Assembly (NCBI GenBank): GCA_031292095.1
Contig: JARLHU010000093.1
Coordinates: 1 to 53,704, forward strand
Source: Desulfosporosinus sp.
GTDB lineage: Bacteria; Bacillota; Desulfitobacteriia; Desulfitobacteriales; Desulfitobacteriaceae
Direction of reading: 5' to 3'
DNA length: 53,704 nucleotides
Shown: positions 32,973 to 40,927 of the stretch, piece by piece
How positions within the stretch are numbered: the first letter of the stretch is position 1
Layout of the letters: every line of letters starts with the position of its first letter
Notes under the pieces: generated by a model
What the model was told of the DNA's origin: nothing
Database searches by the model: none
Seen by the model: the letters and a program-made list of their open reading frames with translations, nothing else
Translations under genes and position numbers: made by a program

Positions 32973-34337
32973 TTATTTCCCTCCCGTTCCTTTATCGCTC
33001 GCAGATTGATTCCCCTGGTCTTTCGTCGCGTCTTTCGATTGCTCGGACTGTTGTTTTAACATTTCGGGGGGCACAGTTTTCACCTGTTCATTGGCAGTTT
33101 TTTCGGTGCCTATAACCTTCCCTTGAGCATCAAGATACTCTCGCGTTGTTTCAGTCTTGGTTCGTTCCGTGACCGTTTTTACTCCAGAAGGAAGAGCACT
33201 CGATTTGTCCGGTTGTCCTCCACTACTTGCTCCTGTCTTATCACCACTCTGATCCGCTTTGTTAGCTTGCCCCTGATCTTTTGATTGATCTTTTGATTTA
33301 GCTGCTTGGTCAGTCTGCTCTGTTTGCTTTTTAGCTTGTTCTGCACTTTGCAGAGTTTTGGAATAACTCTTCTGGATTAGTGCGAGGTTATCTGGTGTTA
33401 CGACTTTGACCTGTATAATCTTAGCTGGTATTTCCCCTTGATCACTGGTGATCGAATCAGCGACATCTAGGGATTCCTTATTAATAATCTTTTGTGCCCA
33501 TTGATACGCATTGACTCCCTGTAGATAAGGGGAAGTATCAACATCGCCGGCCTGTGCTCCGCTTGAAATCCGGTCCAAGGAGGGGATGCTGGCTTGTCCT
33601 CCAACTAGAATAATTTTCTTATCTAATTGCGCCTGTTTCAAAACATCGTTTGCTATGACTGCTAATTTCTCGGTATAAGCCAAAACACCCTGAACCTTAC
33701 CAGGATTTTTCTGGAGAAAATCTACTAACCCCTGCTTGGCGACGGATTCGGAATCTGGAGAACTGACAATGGTTTGAACTATTATTTTGGGATATTTGCT
33801 AAGTACCGCTTTGTTTCCAGCTAAACGTTCCTGAAATCCCGTATCGCTGGGGTCTCCCTGCAAAATTACGACCTGACCTTCAGCAACCTTACTTACCAAC
33901 GTTTGTGCCATCAATTCGCCAATCTTTTCCTGATCAGGAGTGATTATCCCGACGAGCTTTACGCCTATAGGAAGCTGACTTAATGCTAACACTGGTATTT
34001 TGTCTGTTTCTGCGCTCTTTAGAAGACTTGCATTTCCCCCTTGATAAATTAGAACCTTCGCCCCTTTCAAGGGCGATTCCTCTCCTGCTATACTTTTGTC
34101 CAGATACTTCACTTGCACGTTGTCCTTTTTCGCCAGTTCGTCAATTCCTTTGGTAATAAGTAGTTTATTAGGATCTTCCTGATTTAATGAAACCGCAATA
34201 ACCTTCTCAGTCCCCCCCGTAGTTGAAGAAGTTTTGTTCTTGTTTCCTAAAAGGGCTTGTAGACCACAGCCAGTTATTGTTAAACTAAGACAGACGGAAA
34301 AAACCACTAAAAAGAACCTTACTTCTTTTTTTGCCAT
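32973..34337 (-). CDS. Periplasmic-binding-protein-like lipoprotein with charged repeat tail
   Basis: A 454-residue exported lipoprotein: signal peptide FFLVVFSVCLSLTITGC with the lipid-anchor Cys near residue 24. A two-lobed sugar-binding-protein domain follows (VIAVSLNQEDPNKLLITKGI; VVILQGDPSDTGFQERLAG; VQGVLAYTEKLAVIANDVL; KIILVGGQASIPSL), resembling xylose/ribose binding proteins. From about residue 340 it becomes a Lys/Gln/Asp/Ser-rich low-complexity tail around a short TREYLDAQGKVIGTEK module. No permease or ATPase is adjacent. It may be a surface sensor or a binding protein for a distant transporter. ATG at 34337 with AAAGGAG upstream. Confidence 0.82.
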   Translation of the reverse strand: MAKKEVRFFLVVFSVCLSLTITGCGLQALLGNKNKTSSTTGGTEKVIAVSLNQEDPNKLLITKGIDELAKKDNVQVKYLDKSIAGEESPLKGAKVLIYQGGNASLLKSAETDKIPVLALSQLPIGVKLVGIITPDQEKIGELMAQTLVSKVAEGQVVILQGDPSDTGFQERLAGNKAVLSKYPKIIVQTIVSSPDSESVAKQGLVDFLQKNPGKVQGVLAYTEKLAVIANDVLKQAQLDKKIILVGGQASIPSLDRISSGAQAGDVDTSPYLQGVNAYQWAQKIINKESLDVADSITSDQGEIPAKIIQVKVVTPDNLALIQKSYSKTLQSAEQAKKQTEQTDQAAKSKDQSKDQGQANKADQSGDKTGASSGGQPDKSSALPSGVKTVTERTKTETTREYLDAQGKVIGTEKTANEQVKTVPPEMLKQQSEQSKDATKDQGNQSASDKGTGGK

Positions 34338-34431
34338 GGAACACGCTCCTTTCGAAGCTCAATCCTTAATTCTTTACATTAGTTTTCCCTGTCGTCCTAA
34401 AAAAATTCAGTAGAAAAGGAGATCATATTTT

Positions 34432-34770
34432 ATGATTGGATTAATTGTCCGTTTGTTGATTAATGCCCTTGCTCTAGTTTTAATGACCCAAATAGTTCCA
34501 GGTCTTCACCTGGCTAGCTTCTCAACCGCGATTTTCGCGGCACTTGTTTGGGGTCTGGTTAATACTCTTGTTCGGCCAATATTTTCGTTCTTTACCTTCC
34601 CTTTGCAACTTTTGACCTTAGGTTTATTCACCTTAGTTATTAATGCAGCCATGCTCGCCTTGACCGCCAAGCTTGTTCCAGGATTTTTTATTCAAAGCTT
34701 TTCCAGTGCCTTCATCGGTGCCTTAGTTCTCAGCATTATCAGTTTAGTTCTAACTCACATCTTTAAGTAG
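34432..34770 (+). CDS. YvlD-like (phage holin family 4, PF04020) membrane protein
   Basis: The only plus-strand gene seen. The 112-residue product is four hydrophobic helices: LIVRLLINALALVLMTQIV, then FSTAIFAALVWGLVNTLVRP, LQLLTLGLFTLVINAAMLAL and FIGALVLSIISLVLTHIF. WGLVNTLVRPI with the mid-protein Leu/Thr pattern is typical of the PF04020 family, whose function is unknown; Bacillus YvlD is linked to envelope stress. ATG at 34432 has AAAGGAGA upstream. It diverges from the lipoprotein gene. Its last codons are duplicated just downstream. Confidence 0.85.
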   Translation: MIGLIVRLLINALALVLMTQIVPGLHLASFSTAIFAALVWGLVNTLVRPIFSFFTFPLQLLTLGLFTLVINAAMLALTAKLVPGFFIQSFSSAFIGALVLSIISLVLTHIFK

Positions 34771-34805
34771 TTTGTTCGTTAGTATCGATTTCAGTTAAGA
34801 CGCCC

Positions 34806-34880
34806 AGTTTAGTTTGACTCACATCTTTAAGTAGGGGCACGATGCATCGTGCCCTGGCAATTAGGTAAGAGCACAGTGCC
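34806..34880. repeat. Copied gene tail followed by a GGGCAC palindrome
   Basis: 34806-34834 repeats the last 30 bases of the preceding gene (34741-34770) with a small mismatch and a 1-base gap; ACTCACATCTTTAAGTAG is identical. It runs straight into the perfect 20-bp palindrome GGGCACGATGCATCGTGCCC (34835-34854) and a decayed second one (GAGCACAGTGCC). Confidence 0.85.
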
Positions 34881-34887
34881 TATGCCT

Positions 34888-35928
34888 CTACTGACAACCC
34901 TTTGTCTGTAAATCACACAAGATCTGGTTGAGAATGGTTTCCCGATAGCCATCCAATTGGTCAAAATTAACAGTCTCCATATACATCGCCTTAAGTTGAG
35001 ACCTGTGTGTTTGCCAAGACTCTAAGGTCTCTATTAATTTTGGGCTGAAAGGCCGTTCTAATCCTTGGTCCCCCAAATTTTCCGGATTTCCCTGCCAGAT
35101 CGCCAAATGCCTTTCAGGGAAAACAATTCCGATCACTTCATCAGGATTGAGCGGGTGTAAGACAATCTCTATCAATTGTCCCAATTGCTGCGCCTCACGC
35201 AAGACCCAATCTAAGGCATCCAAGGTTTCATCACCCTCAAGCCGGATTTGATCAAAGTCCGTGAGAAAATGCGGCGCAAGATTGAGCCATCCTTGCGCAG
35301 TTAAGCCGTGCAAAAAATACGGATTTATGACACTTTTTTGCAAAAGCTTAATGGCATTTTCGGCGAGAGGCCAGGGTCCAGTGTGTTCTTTTTTAATTTT
35401 GAGATGGGCAGAATTATCCAAAATCCAAGAGATGTCTTCTTTTCCCATATGAGGTTTGTGAGCCTTATTCCCAATCAACGAAACAAGTTCCGCAGCCAAC
35501 TCTTCCTCCAAGGTCATTTGAAGCTCTTGAATCTGATTTTCCATCTTCAAAATCTGTGAGCGTTGCTTCTCCAATTTGCGTTCATCACAGAAAATTCTAA
35601 AGTCGATGAATTTCTCGACAACCCCTGGGGCCCGCCAACGCAATGGAGAAACCTCCATGGCATCCAACATCGCCAACCCCATACGCGGCATAATGAATCC
35701 AGCAATCGAGTCTGGATCCCTTGCCGAACGTAAAAAATCAATGTCATAGCCCCGATCCAATAATTCTAGGCCTATAACCTTTATCAAGGTCGATTTACCT
35801 GTCCCCGGTCCTCCTAATAAGACATAAGCTCGCTGCCAACTCGGCATCATATTCGGCAATAGTGATATGTAGCCTCTAGTGGTCATTCCTTCGGCAAAGT
35901 AATGTCGCACCCCCGTCTTATTACCCAT
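34888..35928 (-). CDS. P-loop ATPase of the PRK06851 type
   Basis: A 346-residue cytoplasmic protein beginning KTGVRHYFAEGMTTRGYISLL, with Walker A GGPGTGKSTLIK at about residues 39-50 and DIDFLRSARDPDSIAGFIMP after it. A coiled-coil stretch (about 118-145) follows, then a second, weaker repeat of the N-terminal pattern (HYF/HGL-TAQGWLNL near 205-215) with no Walker A visible. This layout matches a Firmicutes family of unknown function found with sporulation genes in some species. ATG at 35928 has GGGGG 8 bases upstream. Confidence 0.72.
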   Translation of the reverse strand: MGNKTGVRHYFAEGMTTRGYISLLPNMMPSWQRAYVLLGGPGTGKSTLIKVIGLELLDRGYDIDFLRSARDPDSIAGFIMPRMGLAMLDAMEVSPLRWRAPGVVEKFIDFRIFCDERKLEKQRSQILKMENQIQELQMTLEEELAAELVSLIGNKAHKPHMGKEDISWILDNSAHLKIKKEHTGPWPLAENAIKLLQKSVINPYFLHGLTAQGWLNLAPHFLTDFDQIRLEGDETLDALDWVLREAQQLGQLIEIVLHPLNPDEVIGIVFPERHLAIWQGNPENLGDQGLERPFSPKLIETLESWQTHRSQLKAMYMETVNFDQLDGYRETILNQILCDLQTKGCQ

Positions 35929-35994
35929 GTTTGTTACCCCCGTCGTTTTTTACTATAACCGTAGTCTATGCAACAACCCGAACGACCGCTACTA

Positions 35995-36090
35995 TATCGA
36001 TATTCGTGGTTCGATGTTCGTGGTTCGAACCGCATACTCGTGGTTCGATGTTCGTCATTCGAACTACGAACCACGAAATATCGAATATCG
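35995..36090. repeat. TTCG-rich repeat upstream of the P-loop gene
   Basis: Four partial tandem words of TTCGTGGTTCGA(A/T) are followed by ACTACGAACCACGAA and ATCGAATATCGA, so the two halves are inverted relative to each other. It ends against the ctpA terminator. Confidence 0.85.
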
Positions 36091-36124
36091 AAAAAACGGC
36101 ACGTTTTCATAAAAACGTGCCGTT
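36091..36124 (-). terminator. Terminator of ctpA
   Basis: Perfect 13-bp stem AACGGCACGTTTT/AAAACGTGCCGTT, followed on the minus strand by a T-run merging with the stem. It starts 9 bases after the ctpA stop. Confidence 0.93.
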
Positions 36125-36132
36125 CGAAACCT

Positions 36133-37314
36133 TTATTTCAGTTTAGCTTGTAGCGTTTGTAGAGCCTTCTGAAGTTGAGGATCGAAGTTTGTGTCTGTCG
36201 GGGAAATGGTTGCCACTTGCCCCTTAGTCAGCTCCACCTTAACATCGGGTTCAATGCCTATCTTGTTAATTGACACTTTATTCGGAGTTAGATATTTGGC
36301 CGTGGTTAATTTAACGCTGGTCCCCGAATCCAAGGGGAAAATCGTTTGCACGATCCCTTTGCCAAATGTCTTTACTCCTACAAGGGTCGCTGTTTTCTCG
36401 TCCTTAATCGCTCCCGCTACGATCTCAGCGGCTGAAGCACTTTCTTCATTGACAAGAACAACCATTGGCATGCCCAAATATGTGCCTGATGCCATTTTAG
36501 TGTCTATGTTGCCTTGTTTATCAACAATATAAACCACCGGACCCGTTGGAACAAAGTAGCTGGCAACCTGAACGGCAGCATTGAGTTCTCCGCCATGATT
36601 ATACCTCATATCTAGGATCAGTCCCTTGAATTTACTGATGTTCATAGTGTTCAAAGTGTCTTTAAGTTCCGTCCCTGTATCAGAGGCAAACTGAGAAATA
36701 CTAATATAGGCAATATCCGGGCTCCCCGGCAGAGCTTCCCCATCAACGGTTGGAACGACGATGTTTTCCCTCGTTAAACTGACTGTATAGGTTTTTTTCG
36801 TGCTGTCTCGGTATAAGGCCAAATTAACTTTCGTTCCAGGATCTCCACGCATCAGAGCCACAGCTTTGTCTTGCTCCATACCAGACGTATCCAGATCATT
36901 TATTTTGCTGATGACGTCACCCGAAAGGATGCCTGACTTACTAGCCGGTGAATTCTTAATAGGGCGCATGACCACGAGCTTTTTCGGATCCTTTAGACTG
37001 AGGACAATTCCTACTCCACCAAATTTTCCTTCAAGCATTTGAAAAAGTTCCTGATTCTCCTTGGCATTCATATATGTCGAATAAGGATCTCCTAAAGCAT
37101 CTACAATGCCTTTCGTTGCACCTTCCACAACCTGGTCGGTCGTTACCTTCTCTAAATAATCGCTGCGGATCAGTTGCACGACGTGAACTAATCGCCCCAC
37201 GTTATCTACGTTGGTGAGAATAATCCCTCCAACTAACGTAGTCACAAGGACAGAAAATATCAGAAAGACGACTCCGACGTGTTTAGCTATTCTTTTCCAG
37301 TTCCACTCTTGCAA
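36133..37314 (-). CDS. ctpA: Carboxy-terminal processing protease (S41 family, CtpA/CtpB)
   Basis: Membrane-anchored serine protease. The 393-residue product has an N-terminal anchor (VGVVFLIFSVLVTTLVGGIIL, about residues 13-33) and the ALGDPYSTYMN segment, then a PDZ domain (FGGVGIVLSLKDPKKLVVM; SGILSGDVISKINDLD). The S41 core follows with LVNEESASAAEIVAGAIKD (catalytic Ser) and GVKTFGKGIVQTIFPL (catalytic Lys). Start TTG at 37314 with AAGGGG about 10 bases upstream. It follows the EnvC-like gene by 72 bases, as ctpB follows ftsEX in Bacillus. Confidence 0.95.
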   Translation of the reverse strand: MQEWNWKRIAKHVGVVFLIFSVLVTTLVGGIILTNVDNVGRLVHVVQLIRSDYLEKVTTDQVVEGATKGIVDALGDPYSTYMNAKENQELFQMLEGKFGGVGIVLSLKDPKKLVVMRPIKNSPASKSGILSGDVISKINDLDTSGMEQDKAVALMRGDPGTKVNLALYRDSTKKTYTVSLTRENIVVPTVDGEALPGSPDIAYISISQFASDTGTELKDTLNTMNISKFKGLILDMRYNHGGELNAAVQVASYFVPTGPVVYIVDKQGNIDTKMASGTYLGMPMVVLVNEESASAAEIVAGAIKDEKTATLVGVKTFGKGIVQTIFPLDSGTSVKLTTAKYLTPNKVSINKIGIEPDVKVELTKGQVATISPTDTNFDPQLQKALQTLQAKLK

Positions 37315-37386
37315 TCAAGTCAAACCCCTTCCATCAAGTCTCGCTCTATTATATGCTCATCTCTGCGCAGAAATACTGCTTATCCA

Positions 37387-38535
37387 TCAATTGGGAAAAT
37401 ACTGCAAAGGGTCTGTGGGATTTCCGCCTACCCGAACTTCAAAATGCAAATGTGGGCCTGTACTCATACCTGTAGAACCAACATATCCAATCACTTGATT
37501 AGCCTGGACTGATTGGCCTTCAGTGACACCCAAGGCTGACTGATGTCCATAAAGTGTGGATATGCCATTACCATTGTCAATAATCGTCATATTTCCATAA
37601 GCCGAATTCCAACCGGCAATTATGACAACCCCCGCGCCCGCTGCATGAATCTGCGTTCCAGCCGGAGCAACGATATCCATCCCGGTATGCAAACTCCGTT
37701 GATGGGTTATGGGGTGAATCCTCCAACCAAATGGGTCACTAATTTCGTAACAGCCCGGTACTGGCCAGGTAGAGACTGATCCACTCACCCCTCCTTGGCG
37801 TGTCGCCTGGGCTGCCTGCATTTTCCGAATTTTATCCCCTAAAGCATTCGCTTCAGATGCCAATCGGTCAACGTCATCAAAAGCCGCTTGTTGTGCCTTC
37901 TGGTTTTGGTCCAAAGCAAGACGTTGTTGGGCTTTTGTCTGATCGAGATTGGCACTGACAGAAGCAGCCTGCACTTGCAGCTGAGCGGCTTGATCCCTAT
38001 GGCTCTGAAGTTCGCGAGTTTTTTGGGCAATTTGTTCCTTTTGGGATTTAATATCCGTCAACAACTGATGATCATTGTCGACCAATTTAGTGAAATACTC
38101 CATTCTAGTTATAAAATCACTGAGGTCTGCTGATTGAAAGAGCAGCTCCAAATAGCTAATCTGCCCACTCTCATAAATTCCCCGTGCTCTTTTCCCAAAG
38201 GCGCTTTGACGGTCTTCCAGCTCTTTTTGCTTTTGATCCAGTTCTTTTTGAGCGGAGAGAACTTGTTGCTGGGCTTGGGTATATGCGACCTGCTTCTGAC
38301 TTAAAAGCGTTTGCGCCGCAGCGATTTGAGCTTCTAATTTATCCAATTGAGCCTTTATTTTATCTGCGGTAAAGGTTAGCTGGTTTAACTTCCCCTGGGC
38401 TTGATTCTTTTGATTGGCAACATCTTGTTTCTGCTGAACGGCATCTCCTAGCTCATTGGCCCAAGAAGGCAATGCCGATGTCCCAAGCAAAAAAAAACTA
38501 ACTACCACAATCGGTATTACTTTCTTCTGGAACAA
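37387..38535 (-). CDS. EnvC-like murein hydrolase activator / M23 (LytM) domain protein
   Basis: A 382-residue exported protein: signal peptide ending SALPSWA, long coiled coil (about residues 25-240, Gln/Lys/Ala-rich heptads) and a C-terminal LytM domain. The zinc motifs look complete: RSLHTGMDIVAP (His and Asp) and TGPHLHFEVRVGG (HxH). It may therefore be an active endopeptidase rather than a pure activator. FtsEX commonly controls such coiled-coil hydrolases, and ftsE-ftsX lie directly upstream. I choose TTG at 38535 (GGAGG 5 bases upstream); a GTG at 38547 lies before that ribosome site. Confidence 0.9.
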   Translation of the reverse strand: MFQKKVIPIVVVSFFLLGTSALPSWANELGDAVQQKQDVANQKNQAQGKLNQLTFTADKIKAQLDKLEAQIAAAQTLLSQKQVAYTQAQQQVLSAQKELDQKQKELEDRQSAFGKRARGIYESGQISYLELLFQSADLSDFITRMEYFTKLVDNDHQLLTDIKSQKEQIAQKTRELQSHRDQAAQLQVQAASVSANLDQTKAQQRLALDQNQKAQQAAFDDVDRLASEANALGDKIRKMQAAQATRQGGVSGSVSTWPVPGCYEISDPFGWRIHPITHQRSLHTGMDIVAPAGTQIHAAGAGVVIIAGWNSAYGNMTIIDNGNGISTLYGHQSALGVTEGQSVQANQVIGYVGSTGMSTGPHLHFEVRVGGNPTDPLQYFPN

Positions 38536-38600
38536 ACGCTCCTCCACCCTTAATTAAAAATTTAACAATCTATCCTTTAAAAAGGCATCTAGTAACTTTA

Positions 38601-38613
38601 AAGAACCGTCCCC
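38601..38613. repeat. AAGAACCGTCCCC motif
   Basis: Reverse complement of GGGGACGGTTCTT, which occurs twice in the 47.6-48.7 kb gap. A motif of this kind recurs in many clostridial intergenic regions. Confidence 0.55.
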
Positions 38614-38654
38614 AACTTGCATCAAACCCTCGTTTCCCCGTCGACCCAAAAGTC

Positions 38655-38895
38655 AGAGAAAGTTTCTTAGCTTAGGGAGCACTTTAGTGGAATTGCGTCA
38701 ATGAGCGCAGATGATAAGGTGTGAAGAAACGCAAGGGTTCACATTCAGAAAGCCCCGAGGTTTTGCGTTTTAGCCTTAGCGTCAAGCGAATAGCAATGCA
38801 GCGTGTCGATCACGATAGTCTCCAGTGGAGAGTATCGCCGAAGCCGTGATCCCTAAAGGAATACCTACCGGCGTAGGATGCTAAGACACTTTCTC
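38655..38895. repeat. 241-bp element with terminal inverted repeats (ftsX-envC gap)
   Basis: The ends are GAGAAAGTTTCTTAGC (38655-38670) and GCTAAGACACTTTCTC (38880-38895), 15 of 16 bases pairing. Inside, GATCACG (38806) pairs with CGTGATC (38854) around an inner stem TCTCC/GGAGA. The segment GGTTCACATTCAGAAAGCCC with following CGAGGTTTTG resembles parts of the elements at 1.95, 48.6 and 51.8 kb. No gene is present. Confidence 0.8.
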
Positions 38896-38900
38896 CCTCT

Positions 38901-39791
38901 CTAAGATCGAAGGAATTTCTGCAAAGATAACCCACTACCGATGGCTCCCATCATCATGCCTGCGAGCAAAAGACCCACTGTAACTTGGCGAAAGAGGACT
39001 AAATTTTGCACAACCGGCAAAAAGGTTAAGGTTGATTGAACATAGCTAGTTATCCAATTATAACCCACGCCGACTATAGCGGCGGCCAGCGCTCCCCCAA
39101 CAAGGCCTAGTGCTAACCCCTCAATAAGGAAAGGCCAACGGATGAAACTATTACTTGCGCCTACTAATTTCATGATTTGAATTTCGCGGCGCCGGGAAAA
39201 GACATTCATTTTAACATTAATGGAAATCAACACAATAGCCGCGATGGCAAATGCTGCAACCACGCCTAGTCCAATCCATCTCAGCCATTGTGTAAATATC
39301 AGAAGTTTGTCCACATATCCCTGTCCATAGCGCACTTTGTCTACTCCAGGTAGAACGGCCACCTCATCAGCTAAGGCTTTAACTTTTTGTGGATCTGTTG
39401 CTTTAACCGTCAACTTATCTGGGAAAGGATTGGTTCCTCCGAGATCAGTCAATAGATTGCCTTGCGCTCCACCCATCGTTTTGCCGAAATCGATCAGCGC
39501 TTGGTCCTTGGTTACAAGAGTCACGGAAGCCACACCTGGCATCCCCTTAATTTGGCTTTGTAAAGTCTGCACTTGGGCGGAGGTTGCGCTAGTTTGCACA
39601 AATGTAGCAATCTCCAACTGGGATTCGAAGGATTTAGCCATATTGGAGGCGTTGGCTAGAAAAAACACTGAAAAACCTAAGATCACCAAAGAGACCATAA
39701 CTGTTAATACGGAGGCAATGCTAAGCCAAGGATTGCGTTTCATAGAGTGGGCCGTCTCACGCAAAATGTAGCCGGTGGAATTAAGCATCAT
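38901..39791 (-). CDS. ftsX: Cell division membrane protein FtsX
   Basis: Membrane partner of the FtsE ATPase; together they relay a signal to wall hydrolases at the septum. The 296-residue product has an N-terminal helix (about residues 24-48), a large extracellular loop (about 50-165) that normally contacts the hydrolase, and three C-terminal helices, with the conserved RREIQIMKLVGASNSFIRWPFLIEG loop after helix 2. The frame begins at 39824, but ATG at 39791 has GGGGGGA 7 bases upstream. It overlaps the end of ftsE by 11 bases. Confidence 0.95.
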   Translation of the reverse strand: MMLNSTGYILRETAHSMKRNPWLSIASVLTVMVSLVILGFSVFFLANASNMAKSFESQLEIATFVQTSATSAQVQTLQSQIKGMPGVASVTLVTKDQALIDFGKTMGGAQGNLLTDLGGTNPFPDKLTVKATDPQKVKALADEVAVLPGVDKVRYGQGYVDKLLIFTQWLRWIGLGVVAAFAIAAIVLISINVKMNVFSRRREIQIMKLVGASNSFIRWPFLIEGLALGLVGGALAAAIVGVGYNWITSYVQSTLTFLPVVQNLVLFRQVTVGLLLAGMMMGAIGSGLSLQKFLRS

Positions 39792-40467
39792 AGCCGTATC
39801 CCCCCTTTTCTTCATCTCGCGCAACCCGACCGTTTTCTATGGCAATCACACGCAGCTGCATCTTATCCACAATATTCCTGGCATGGGTAGCCATGACAAT
39901 AGTCGTTCCTCGTTTGTTGATGTTGTAAAGCAAATCCATGATCCCCCAGGCAGTTTCCGGATCAAGGTTGCCCGTCGGTTCATCCGCCACCAACAGGGCA
40001 GGATTATTAATAATTGCCCGTGCCACACAGACACGCTGTTGTTCCCCTCCCGATAATTCATGCGGAAAGGATTTCTCTTTACCCGCAAGTCCGACAAGTT
40101 CTAACGTTACAAGCGTACGATTCTTAACCTCACTCTTAGACACTCCAATCACTTCGAGTGCAAAAGCTACATTTTCAAAAACTGTTTTATTGGGCAACAA
40201 CTTAAAGTCCTGAAAGATCACCCCTATGCTCCGCCGCAAATAGGGGACTTCCCGATCTTTCATACGCACCAGGTTTTTACTATTAATTTGAACCTGTCCT
40301 CGCGTCGGGGTTTCATCCCTGTAAAATAATTTAATAATCGTCGATTTACCAGCCCCACTTGGGCCTACCAGAAAAACAAATTCCCCTTTGCCAATTTTAA
40401 GATTGACATCGACCAGGGCTCTGGCACCGTTCTGATAAATCTTGGACACATTTCTCAACTGAATCAT
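39781..40467 (-). CDS. ftsE: Cell division ATP-binding protein FtsE
   Basis: ABC-type ATPase driving FtsX. The 228-residue product has Walker A VGPSGAGKSTIIKLFYRD (about residues 33-50), the Q-loop IGVIFQDFKLLPN, signature LSGGEQQRV, Walker B NPALLVADEPTGNLDP and the H-loop ATHARNIVD. ATG at 40467 has AAGGAGGA upstream. It is first in an ftsE-ftsX-envC-like-ctpA cluster. Confidence 0.97.
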   Translation of the reverse strand: MIQLRNVSKIYQNGARALVDVNLKIGKGEFVFLVGPSGAGKSTIIKLFYRDETPTRGQVQINSKNLVRMKDREVPYLRRSIGVIFQDFKLLPNKTVFENVAFALEVIGVSKSEVKNRTLVTLELVGLAGKEKSFPHELSGGEQQRVCVARAIINNPALLVADEPTGNLDPETAWGIMDLLYNINKRGTTIVMATHARNIVDKMQLRVIAIENGRVARDEEKGGYGYDA

Positions 40468-40510
40468 ATTGTCCTCCTTGATTTTCGCACGACACGCCCT
40501 TTTTCTTCAC

Positions 40511-40673
40511 TAAGGCACATTCAAGAAAATAACCAGTCAGTATGCCAGTCTATTTCGTGTCATACTGCGTCGGCATGTTCACCTAATAGCCCCGCTATAA
40601 GGTAAACATACCTCCTTGTCTGACGCAAAATATCCATGGCATCTTTGACTTGTTATTTTCTTTCATATGCCTA
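40511..40673. mobile_element. MITE-like element upstream of ftsE
   Basis: About 163 bp. The left end reads AGGCACATTCAAGAAAATAA then C, and the right end reads, inverted, AGGCATATGAAAGAAAATAA then C: 18 of 21 positions match. A second inverted pair GTCAG/CTGAC lies further in. No gene is inside. A shorter copy lies at 46494-46550. No clear target duplication is seen. Confidence 0.75.
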
Positions 40674-40720
40674 ACCTTTAAATTATTCTACACTCATCTT
40701 GGTTATTCTGCAAATTCCAT

Positions 40721-40827
40721 GCGCGAGGCGCAAGGCACGAAGCGCGCAGTTCGAACTTCACGAACCTAGTCCTAGCCGGGCTAGTCCCATAATATCGTGC
40801 ATCGCACTTCGAGGCCTCGCCCTTCGC
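40721..40827. repeat. TTCG/GAGGC-type repeat
   Basis: GCGCGAGGCGCAAGGCACGA is followed by AGTTCGAACTTCACGAACC and, inverted, by CGCACTTCGAGGCCTCGC. It lies in the 460-base gap between transketolase and ftsE, which holds only repeats and a terminator. Confidence 0.75.
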
Positions 40828-40842
40828 CATACGTGCACGCTA

Positions 40843-40883
40843 ACAAGAAAGAAAGGACAGCACTCTCGAAGAATACTTGTCCT
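40843..40883 (-). terminator. Probable terminator after transketolase
   Basis: Six-bp stem AGGACA/TGTCCT with an 18-base loop, followed on the minus strand by TTCTTTCTTG, about 45 bases past the stop. Confidence 0.55.
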
Positions 40884-40927
40884 ATCATAATCTAAGGATC
40901 TACGTTCATCGTTAATTATTCAGATCG

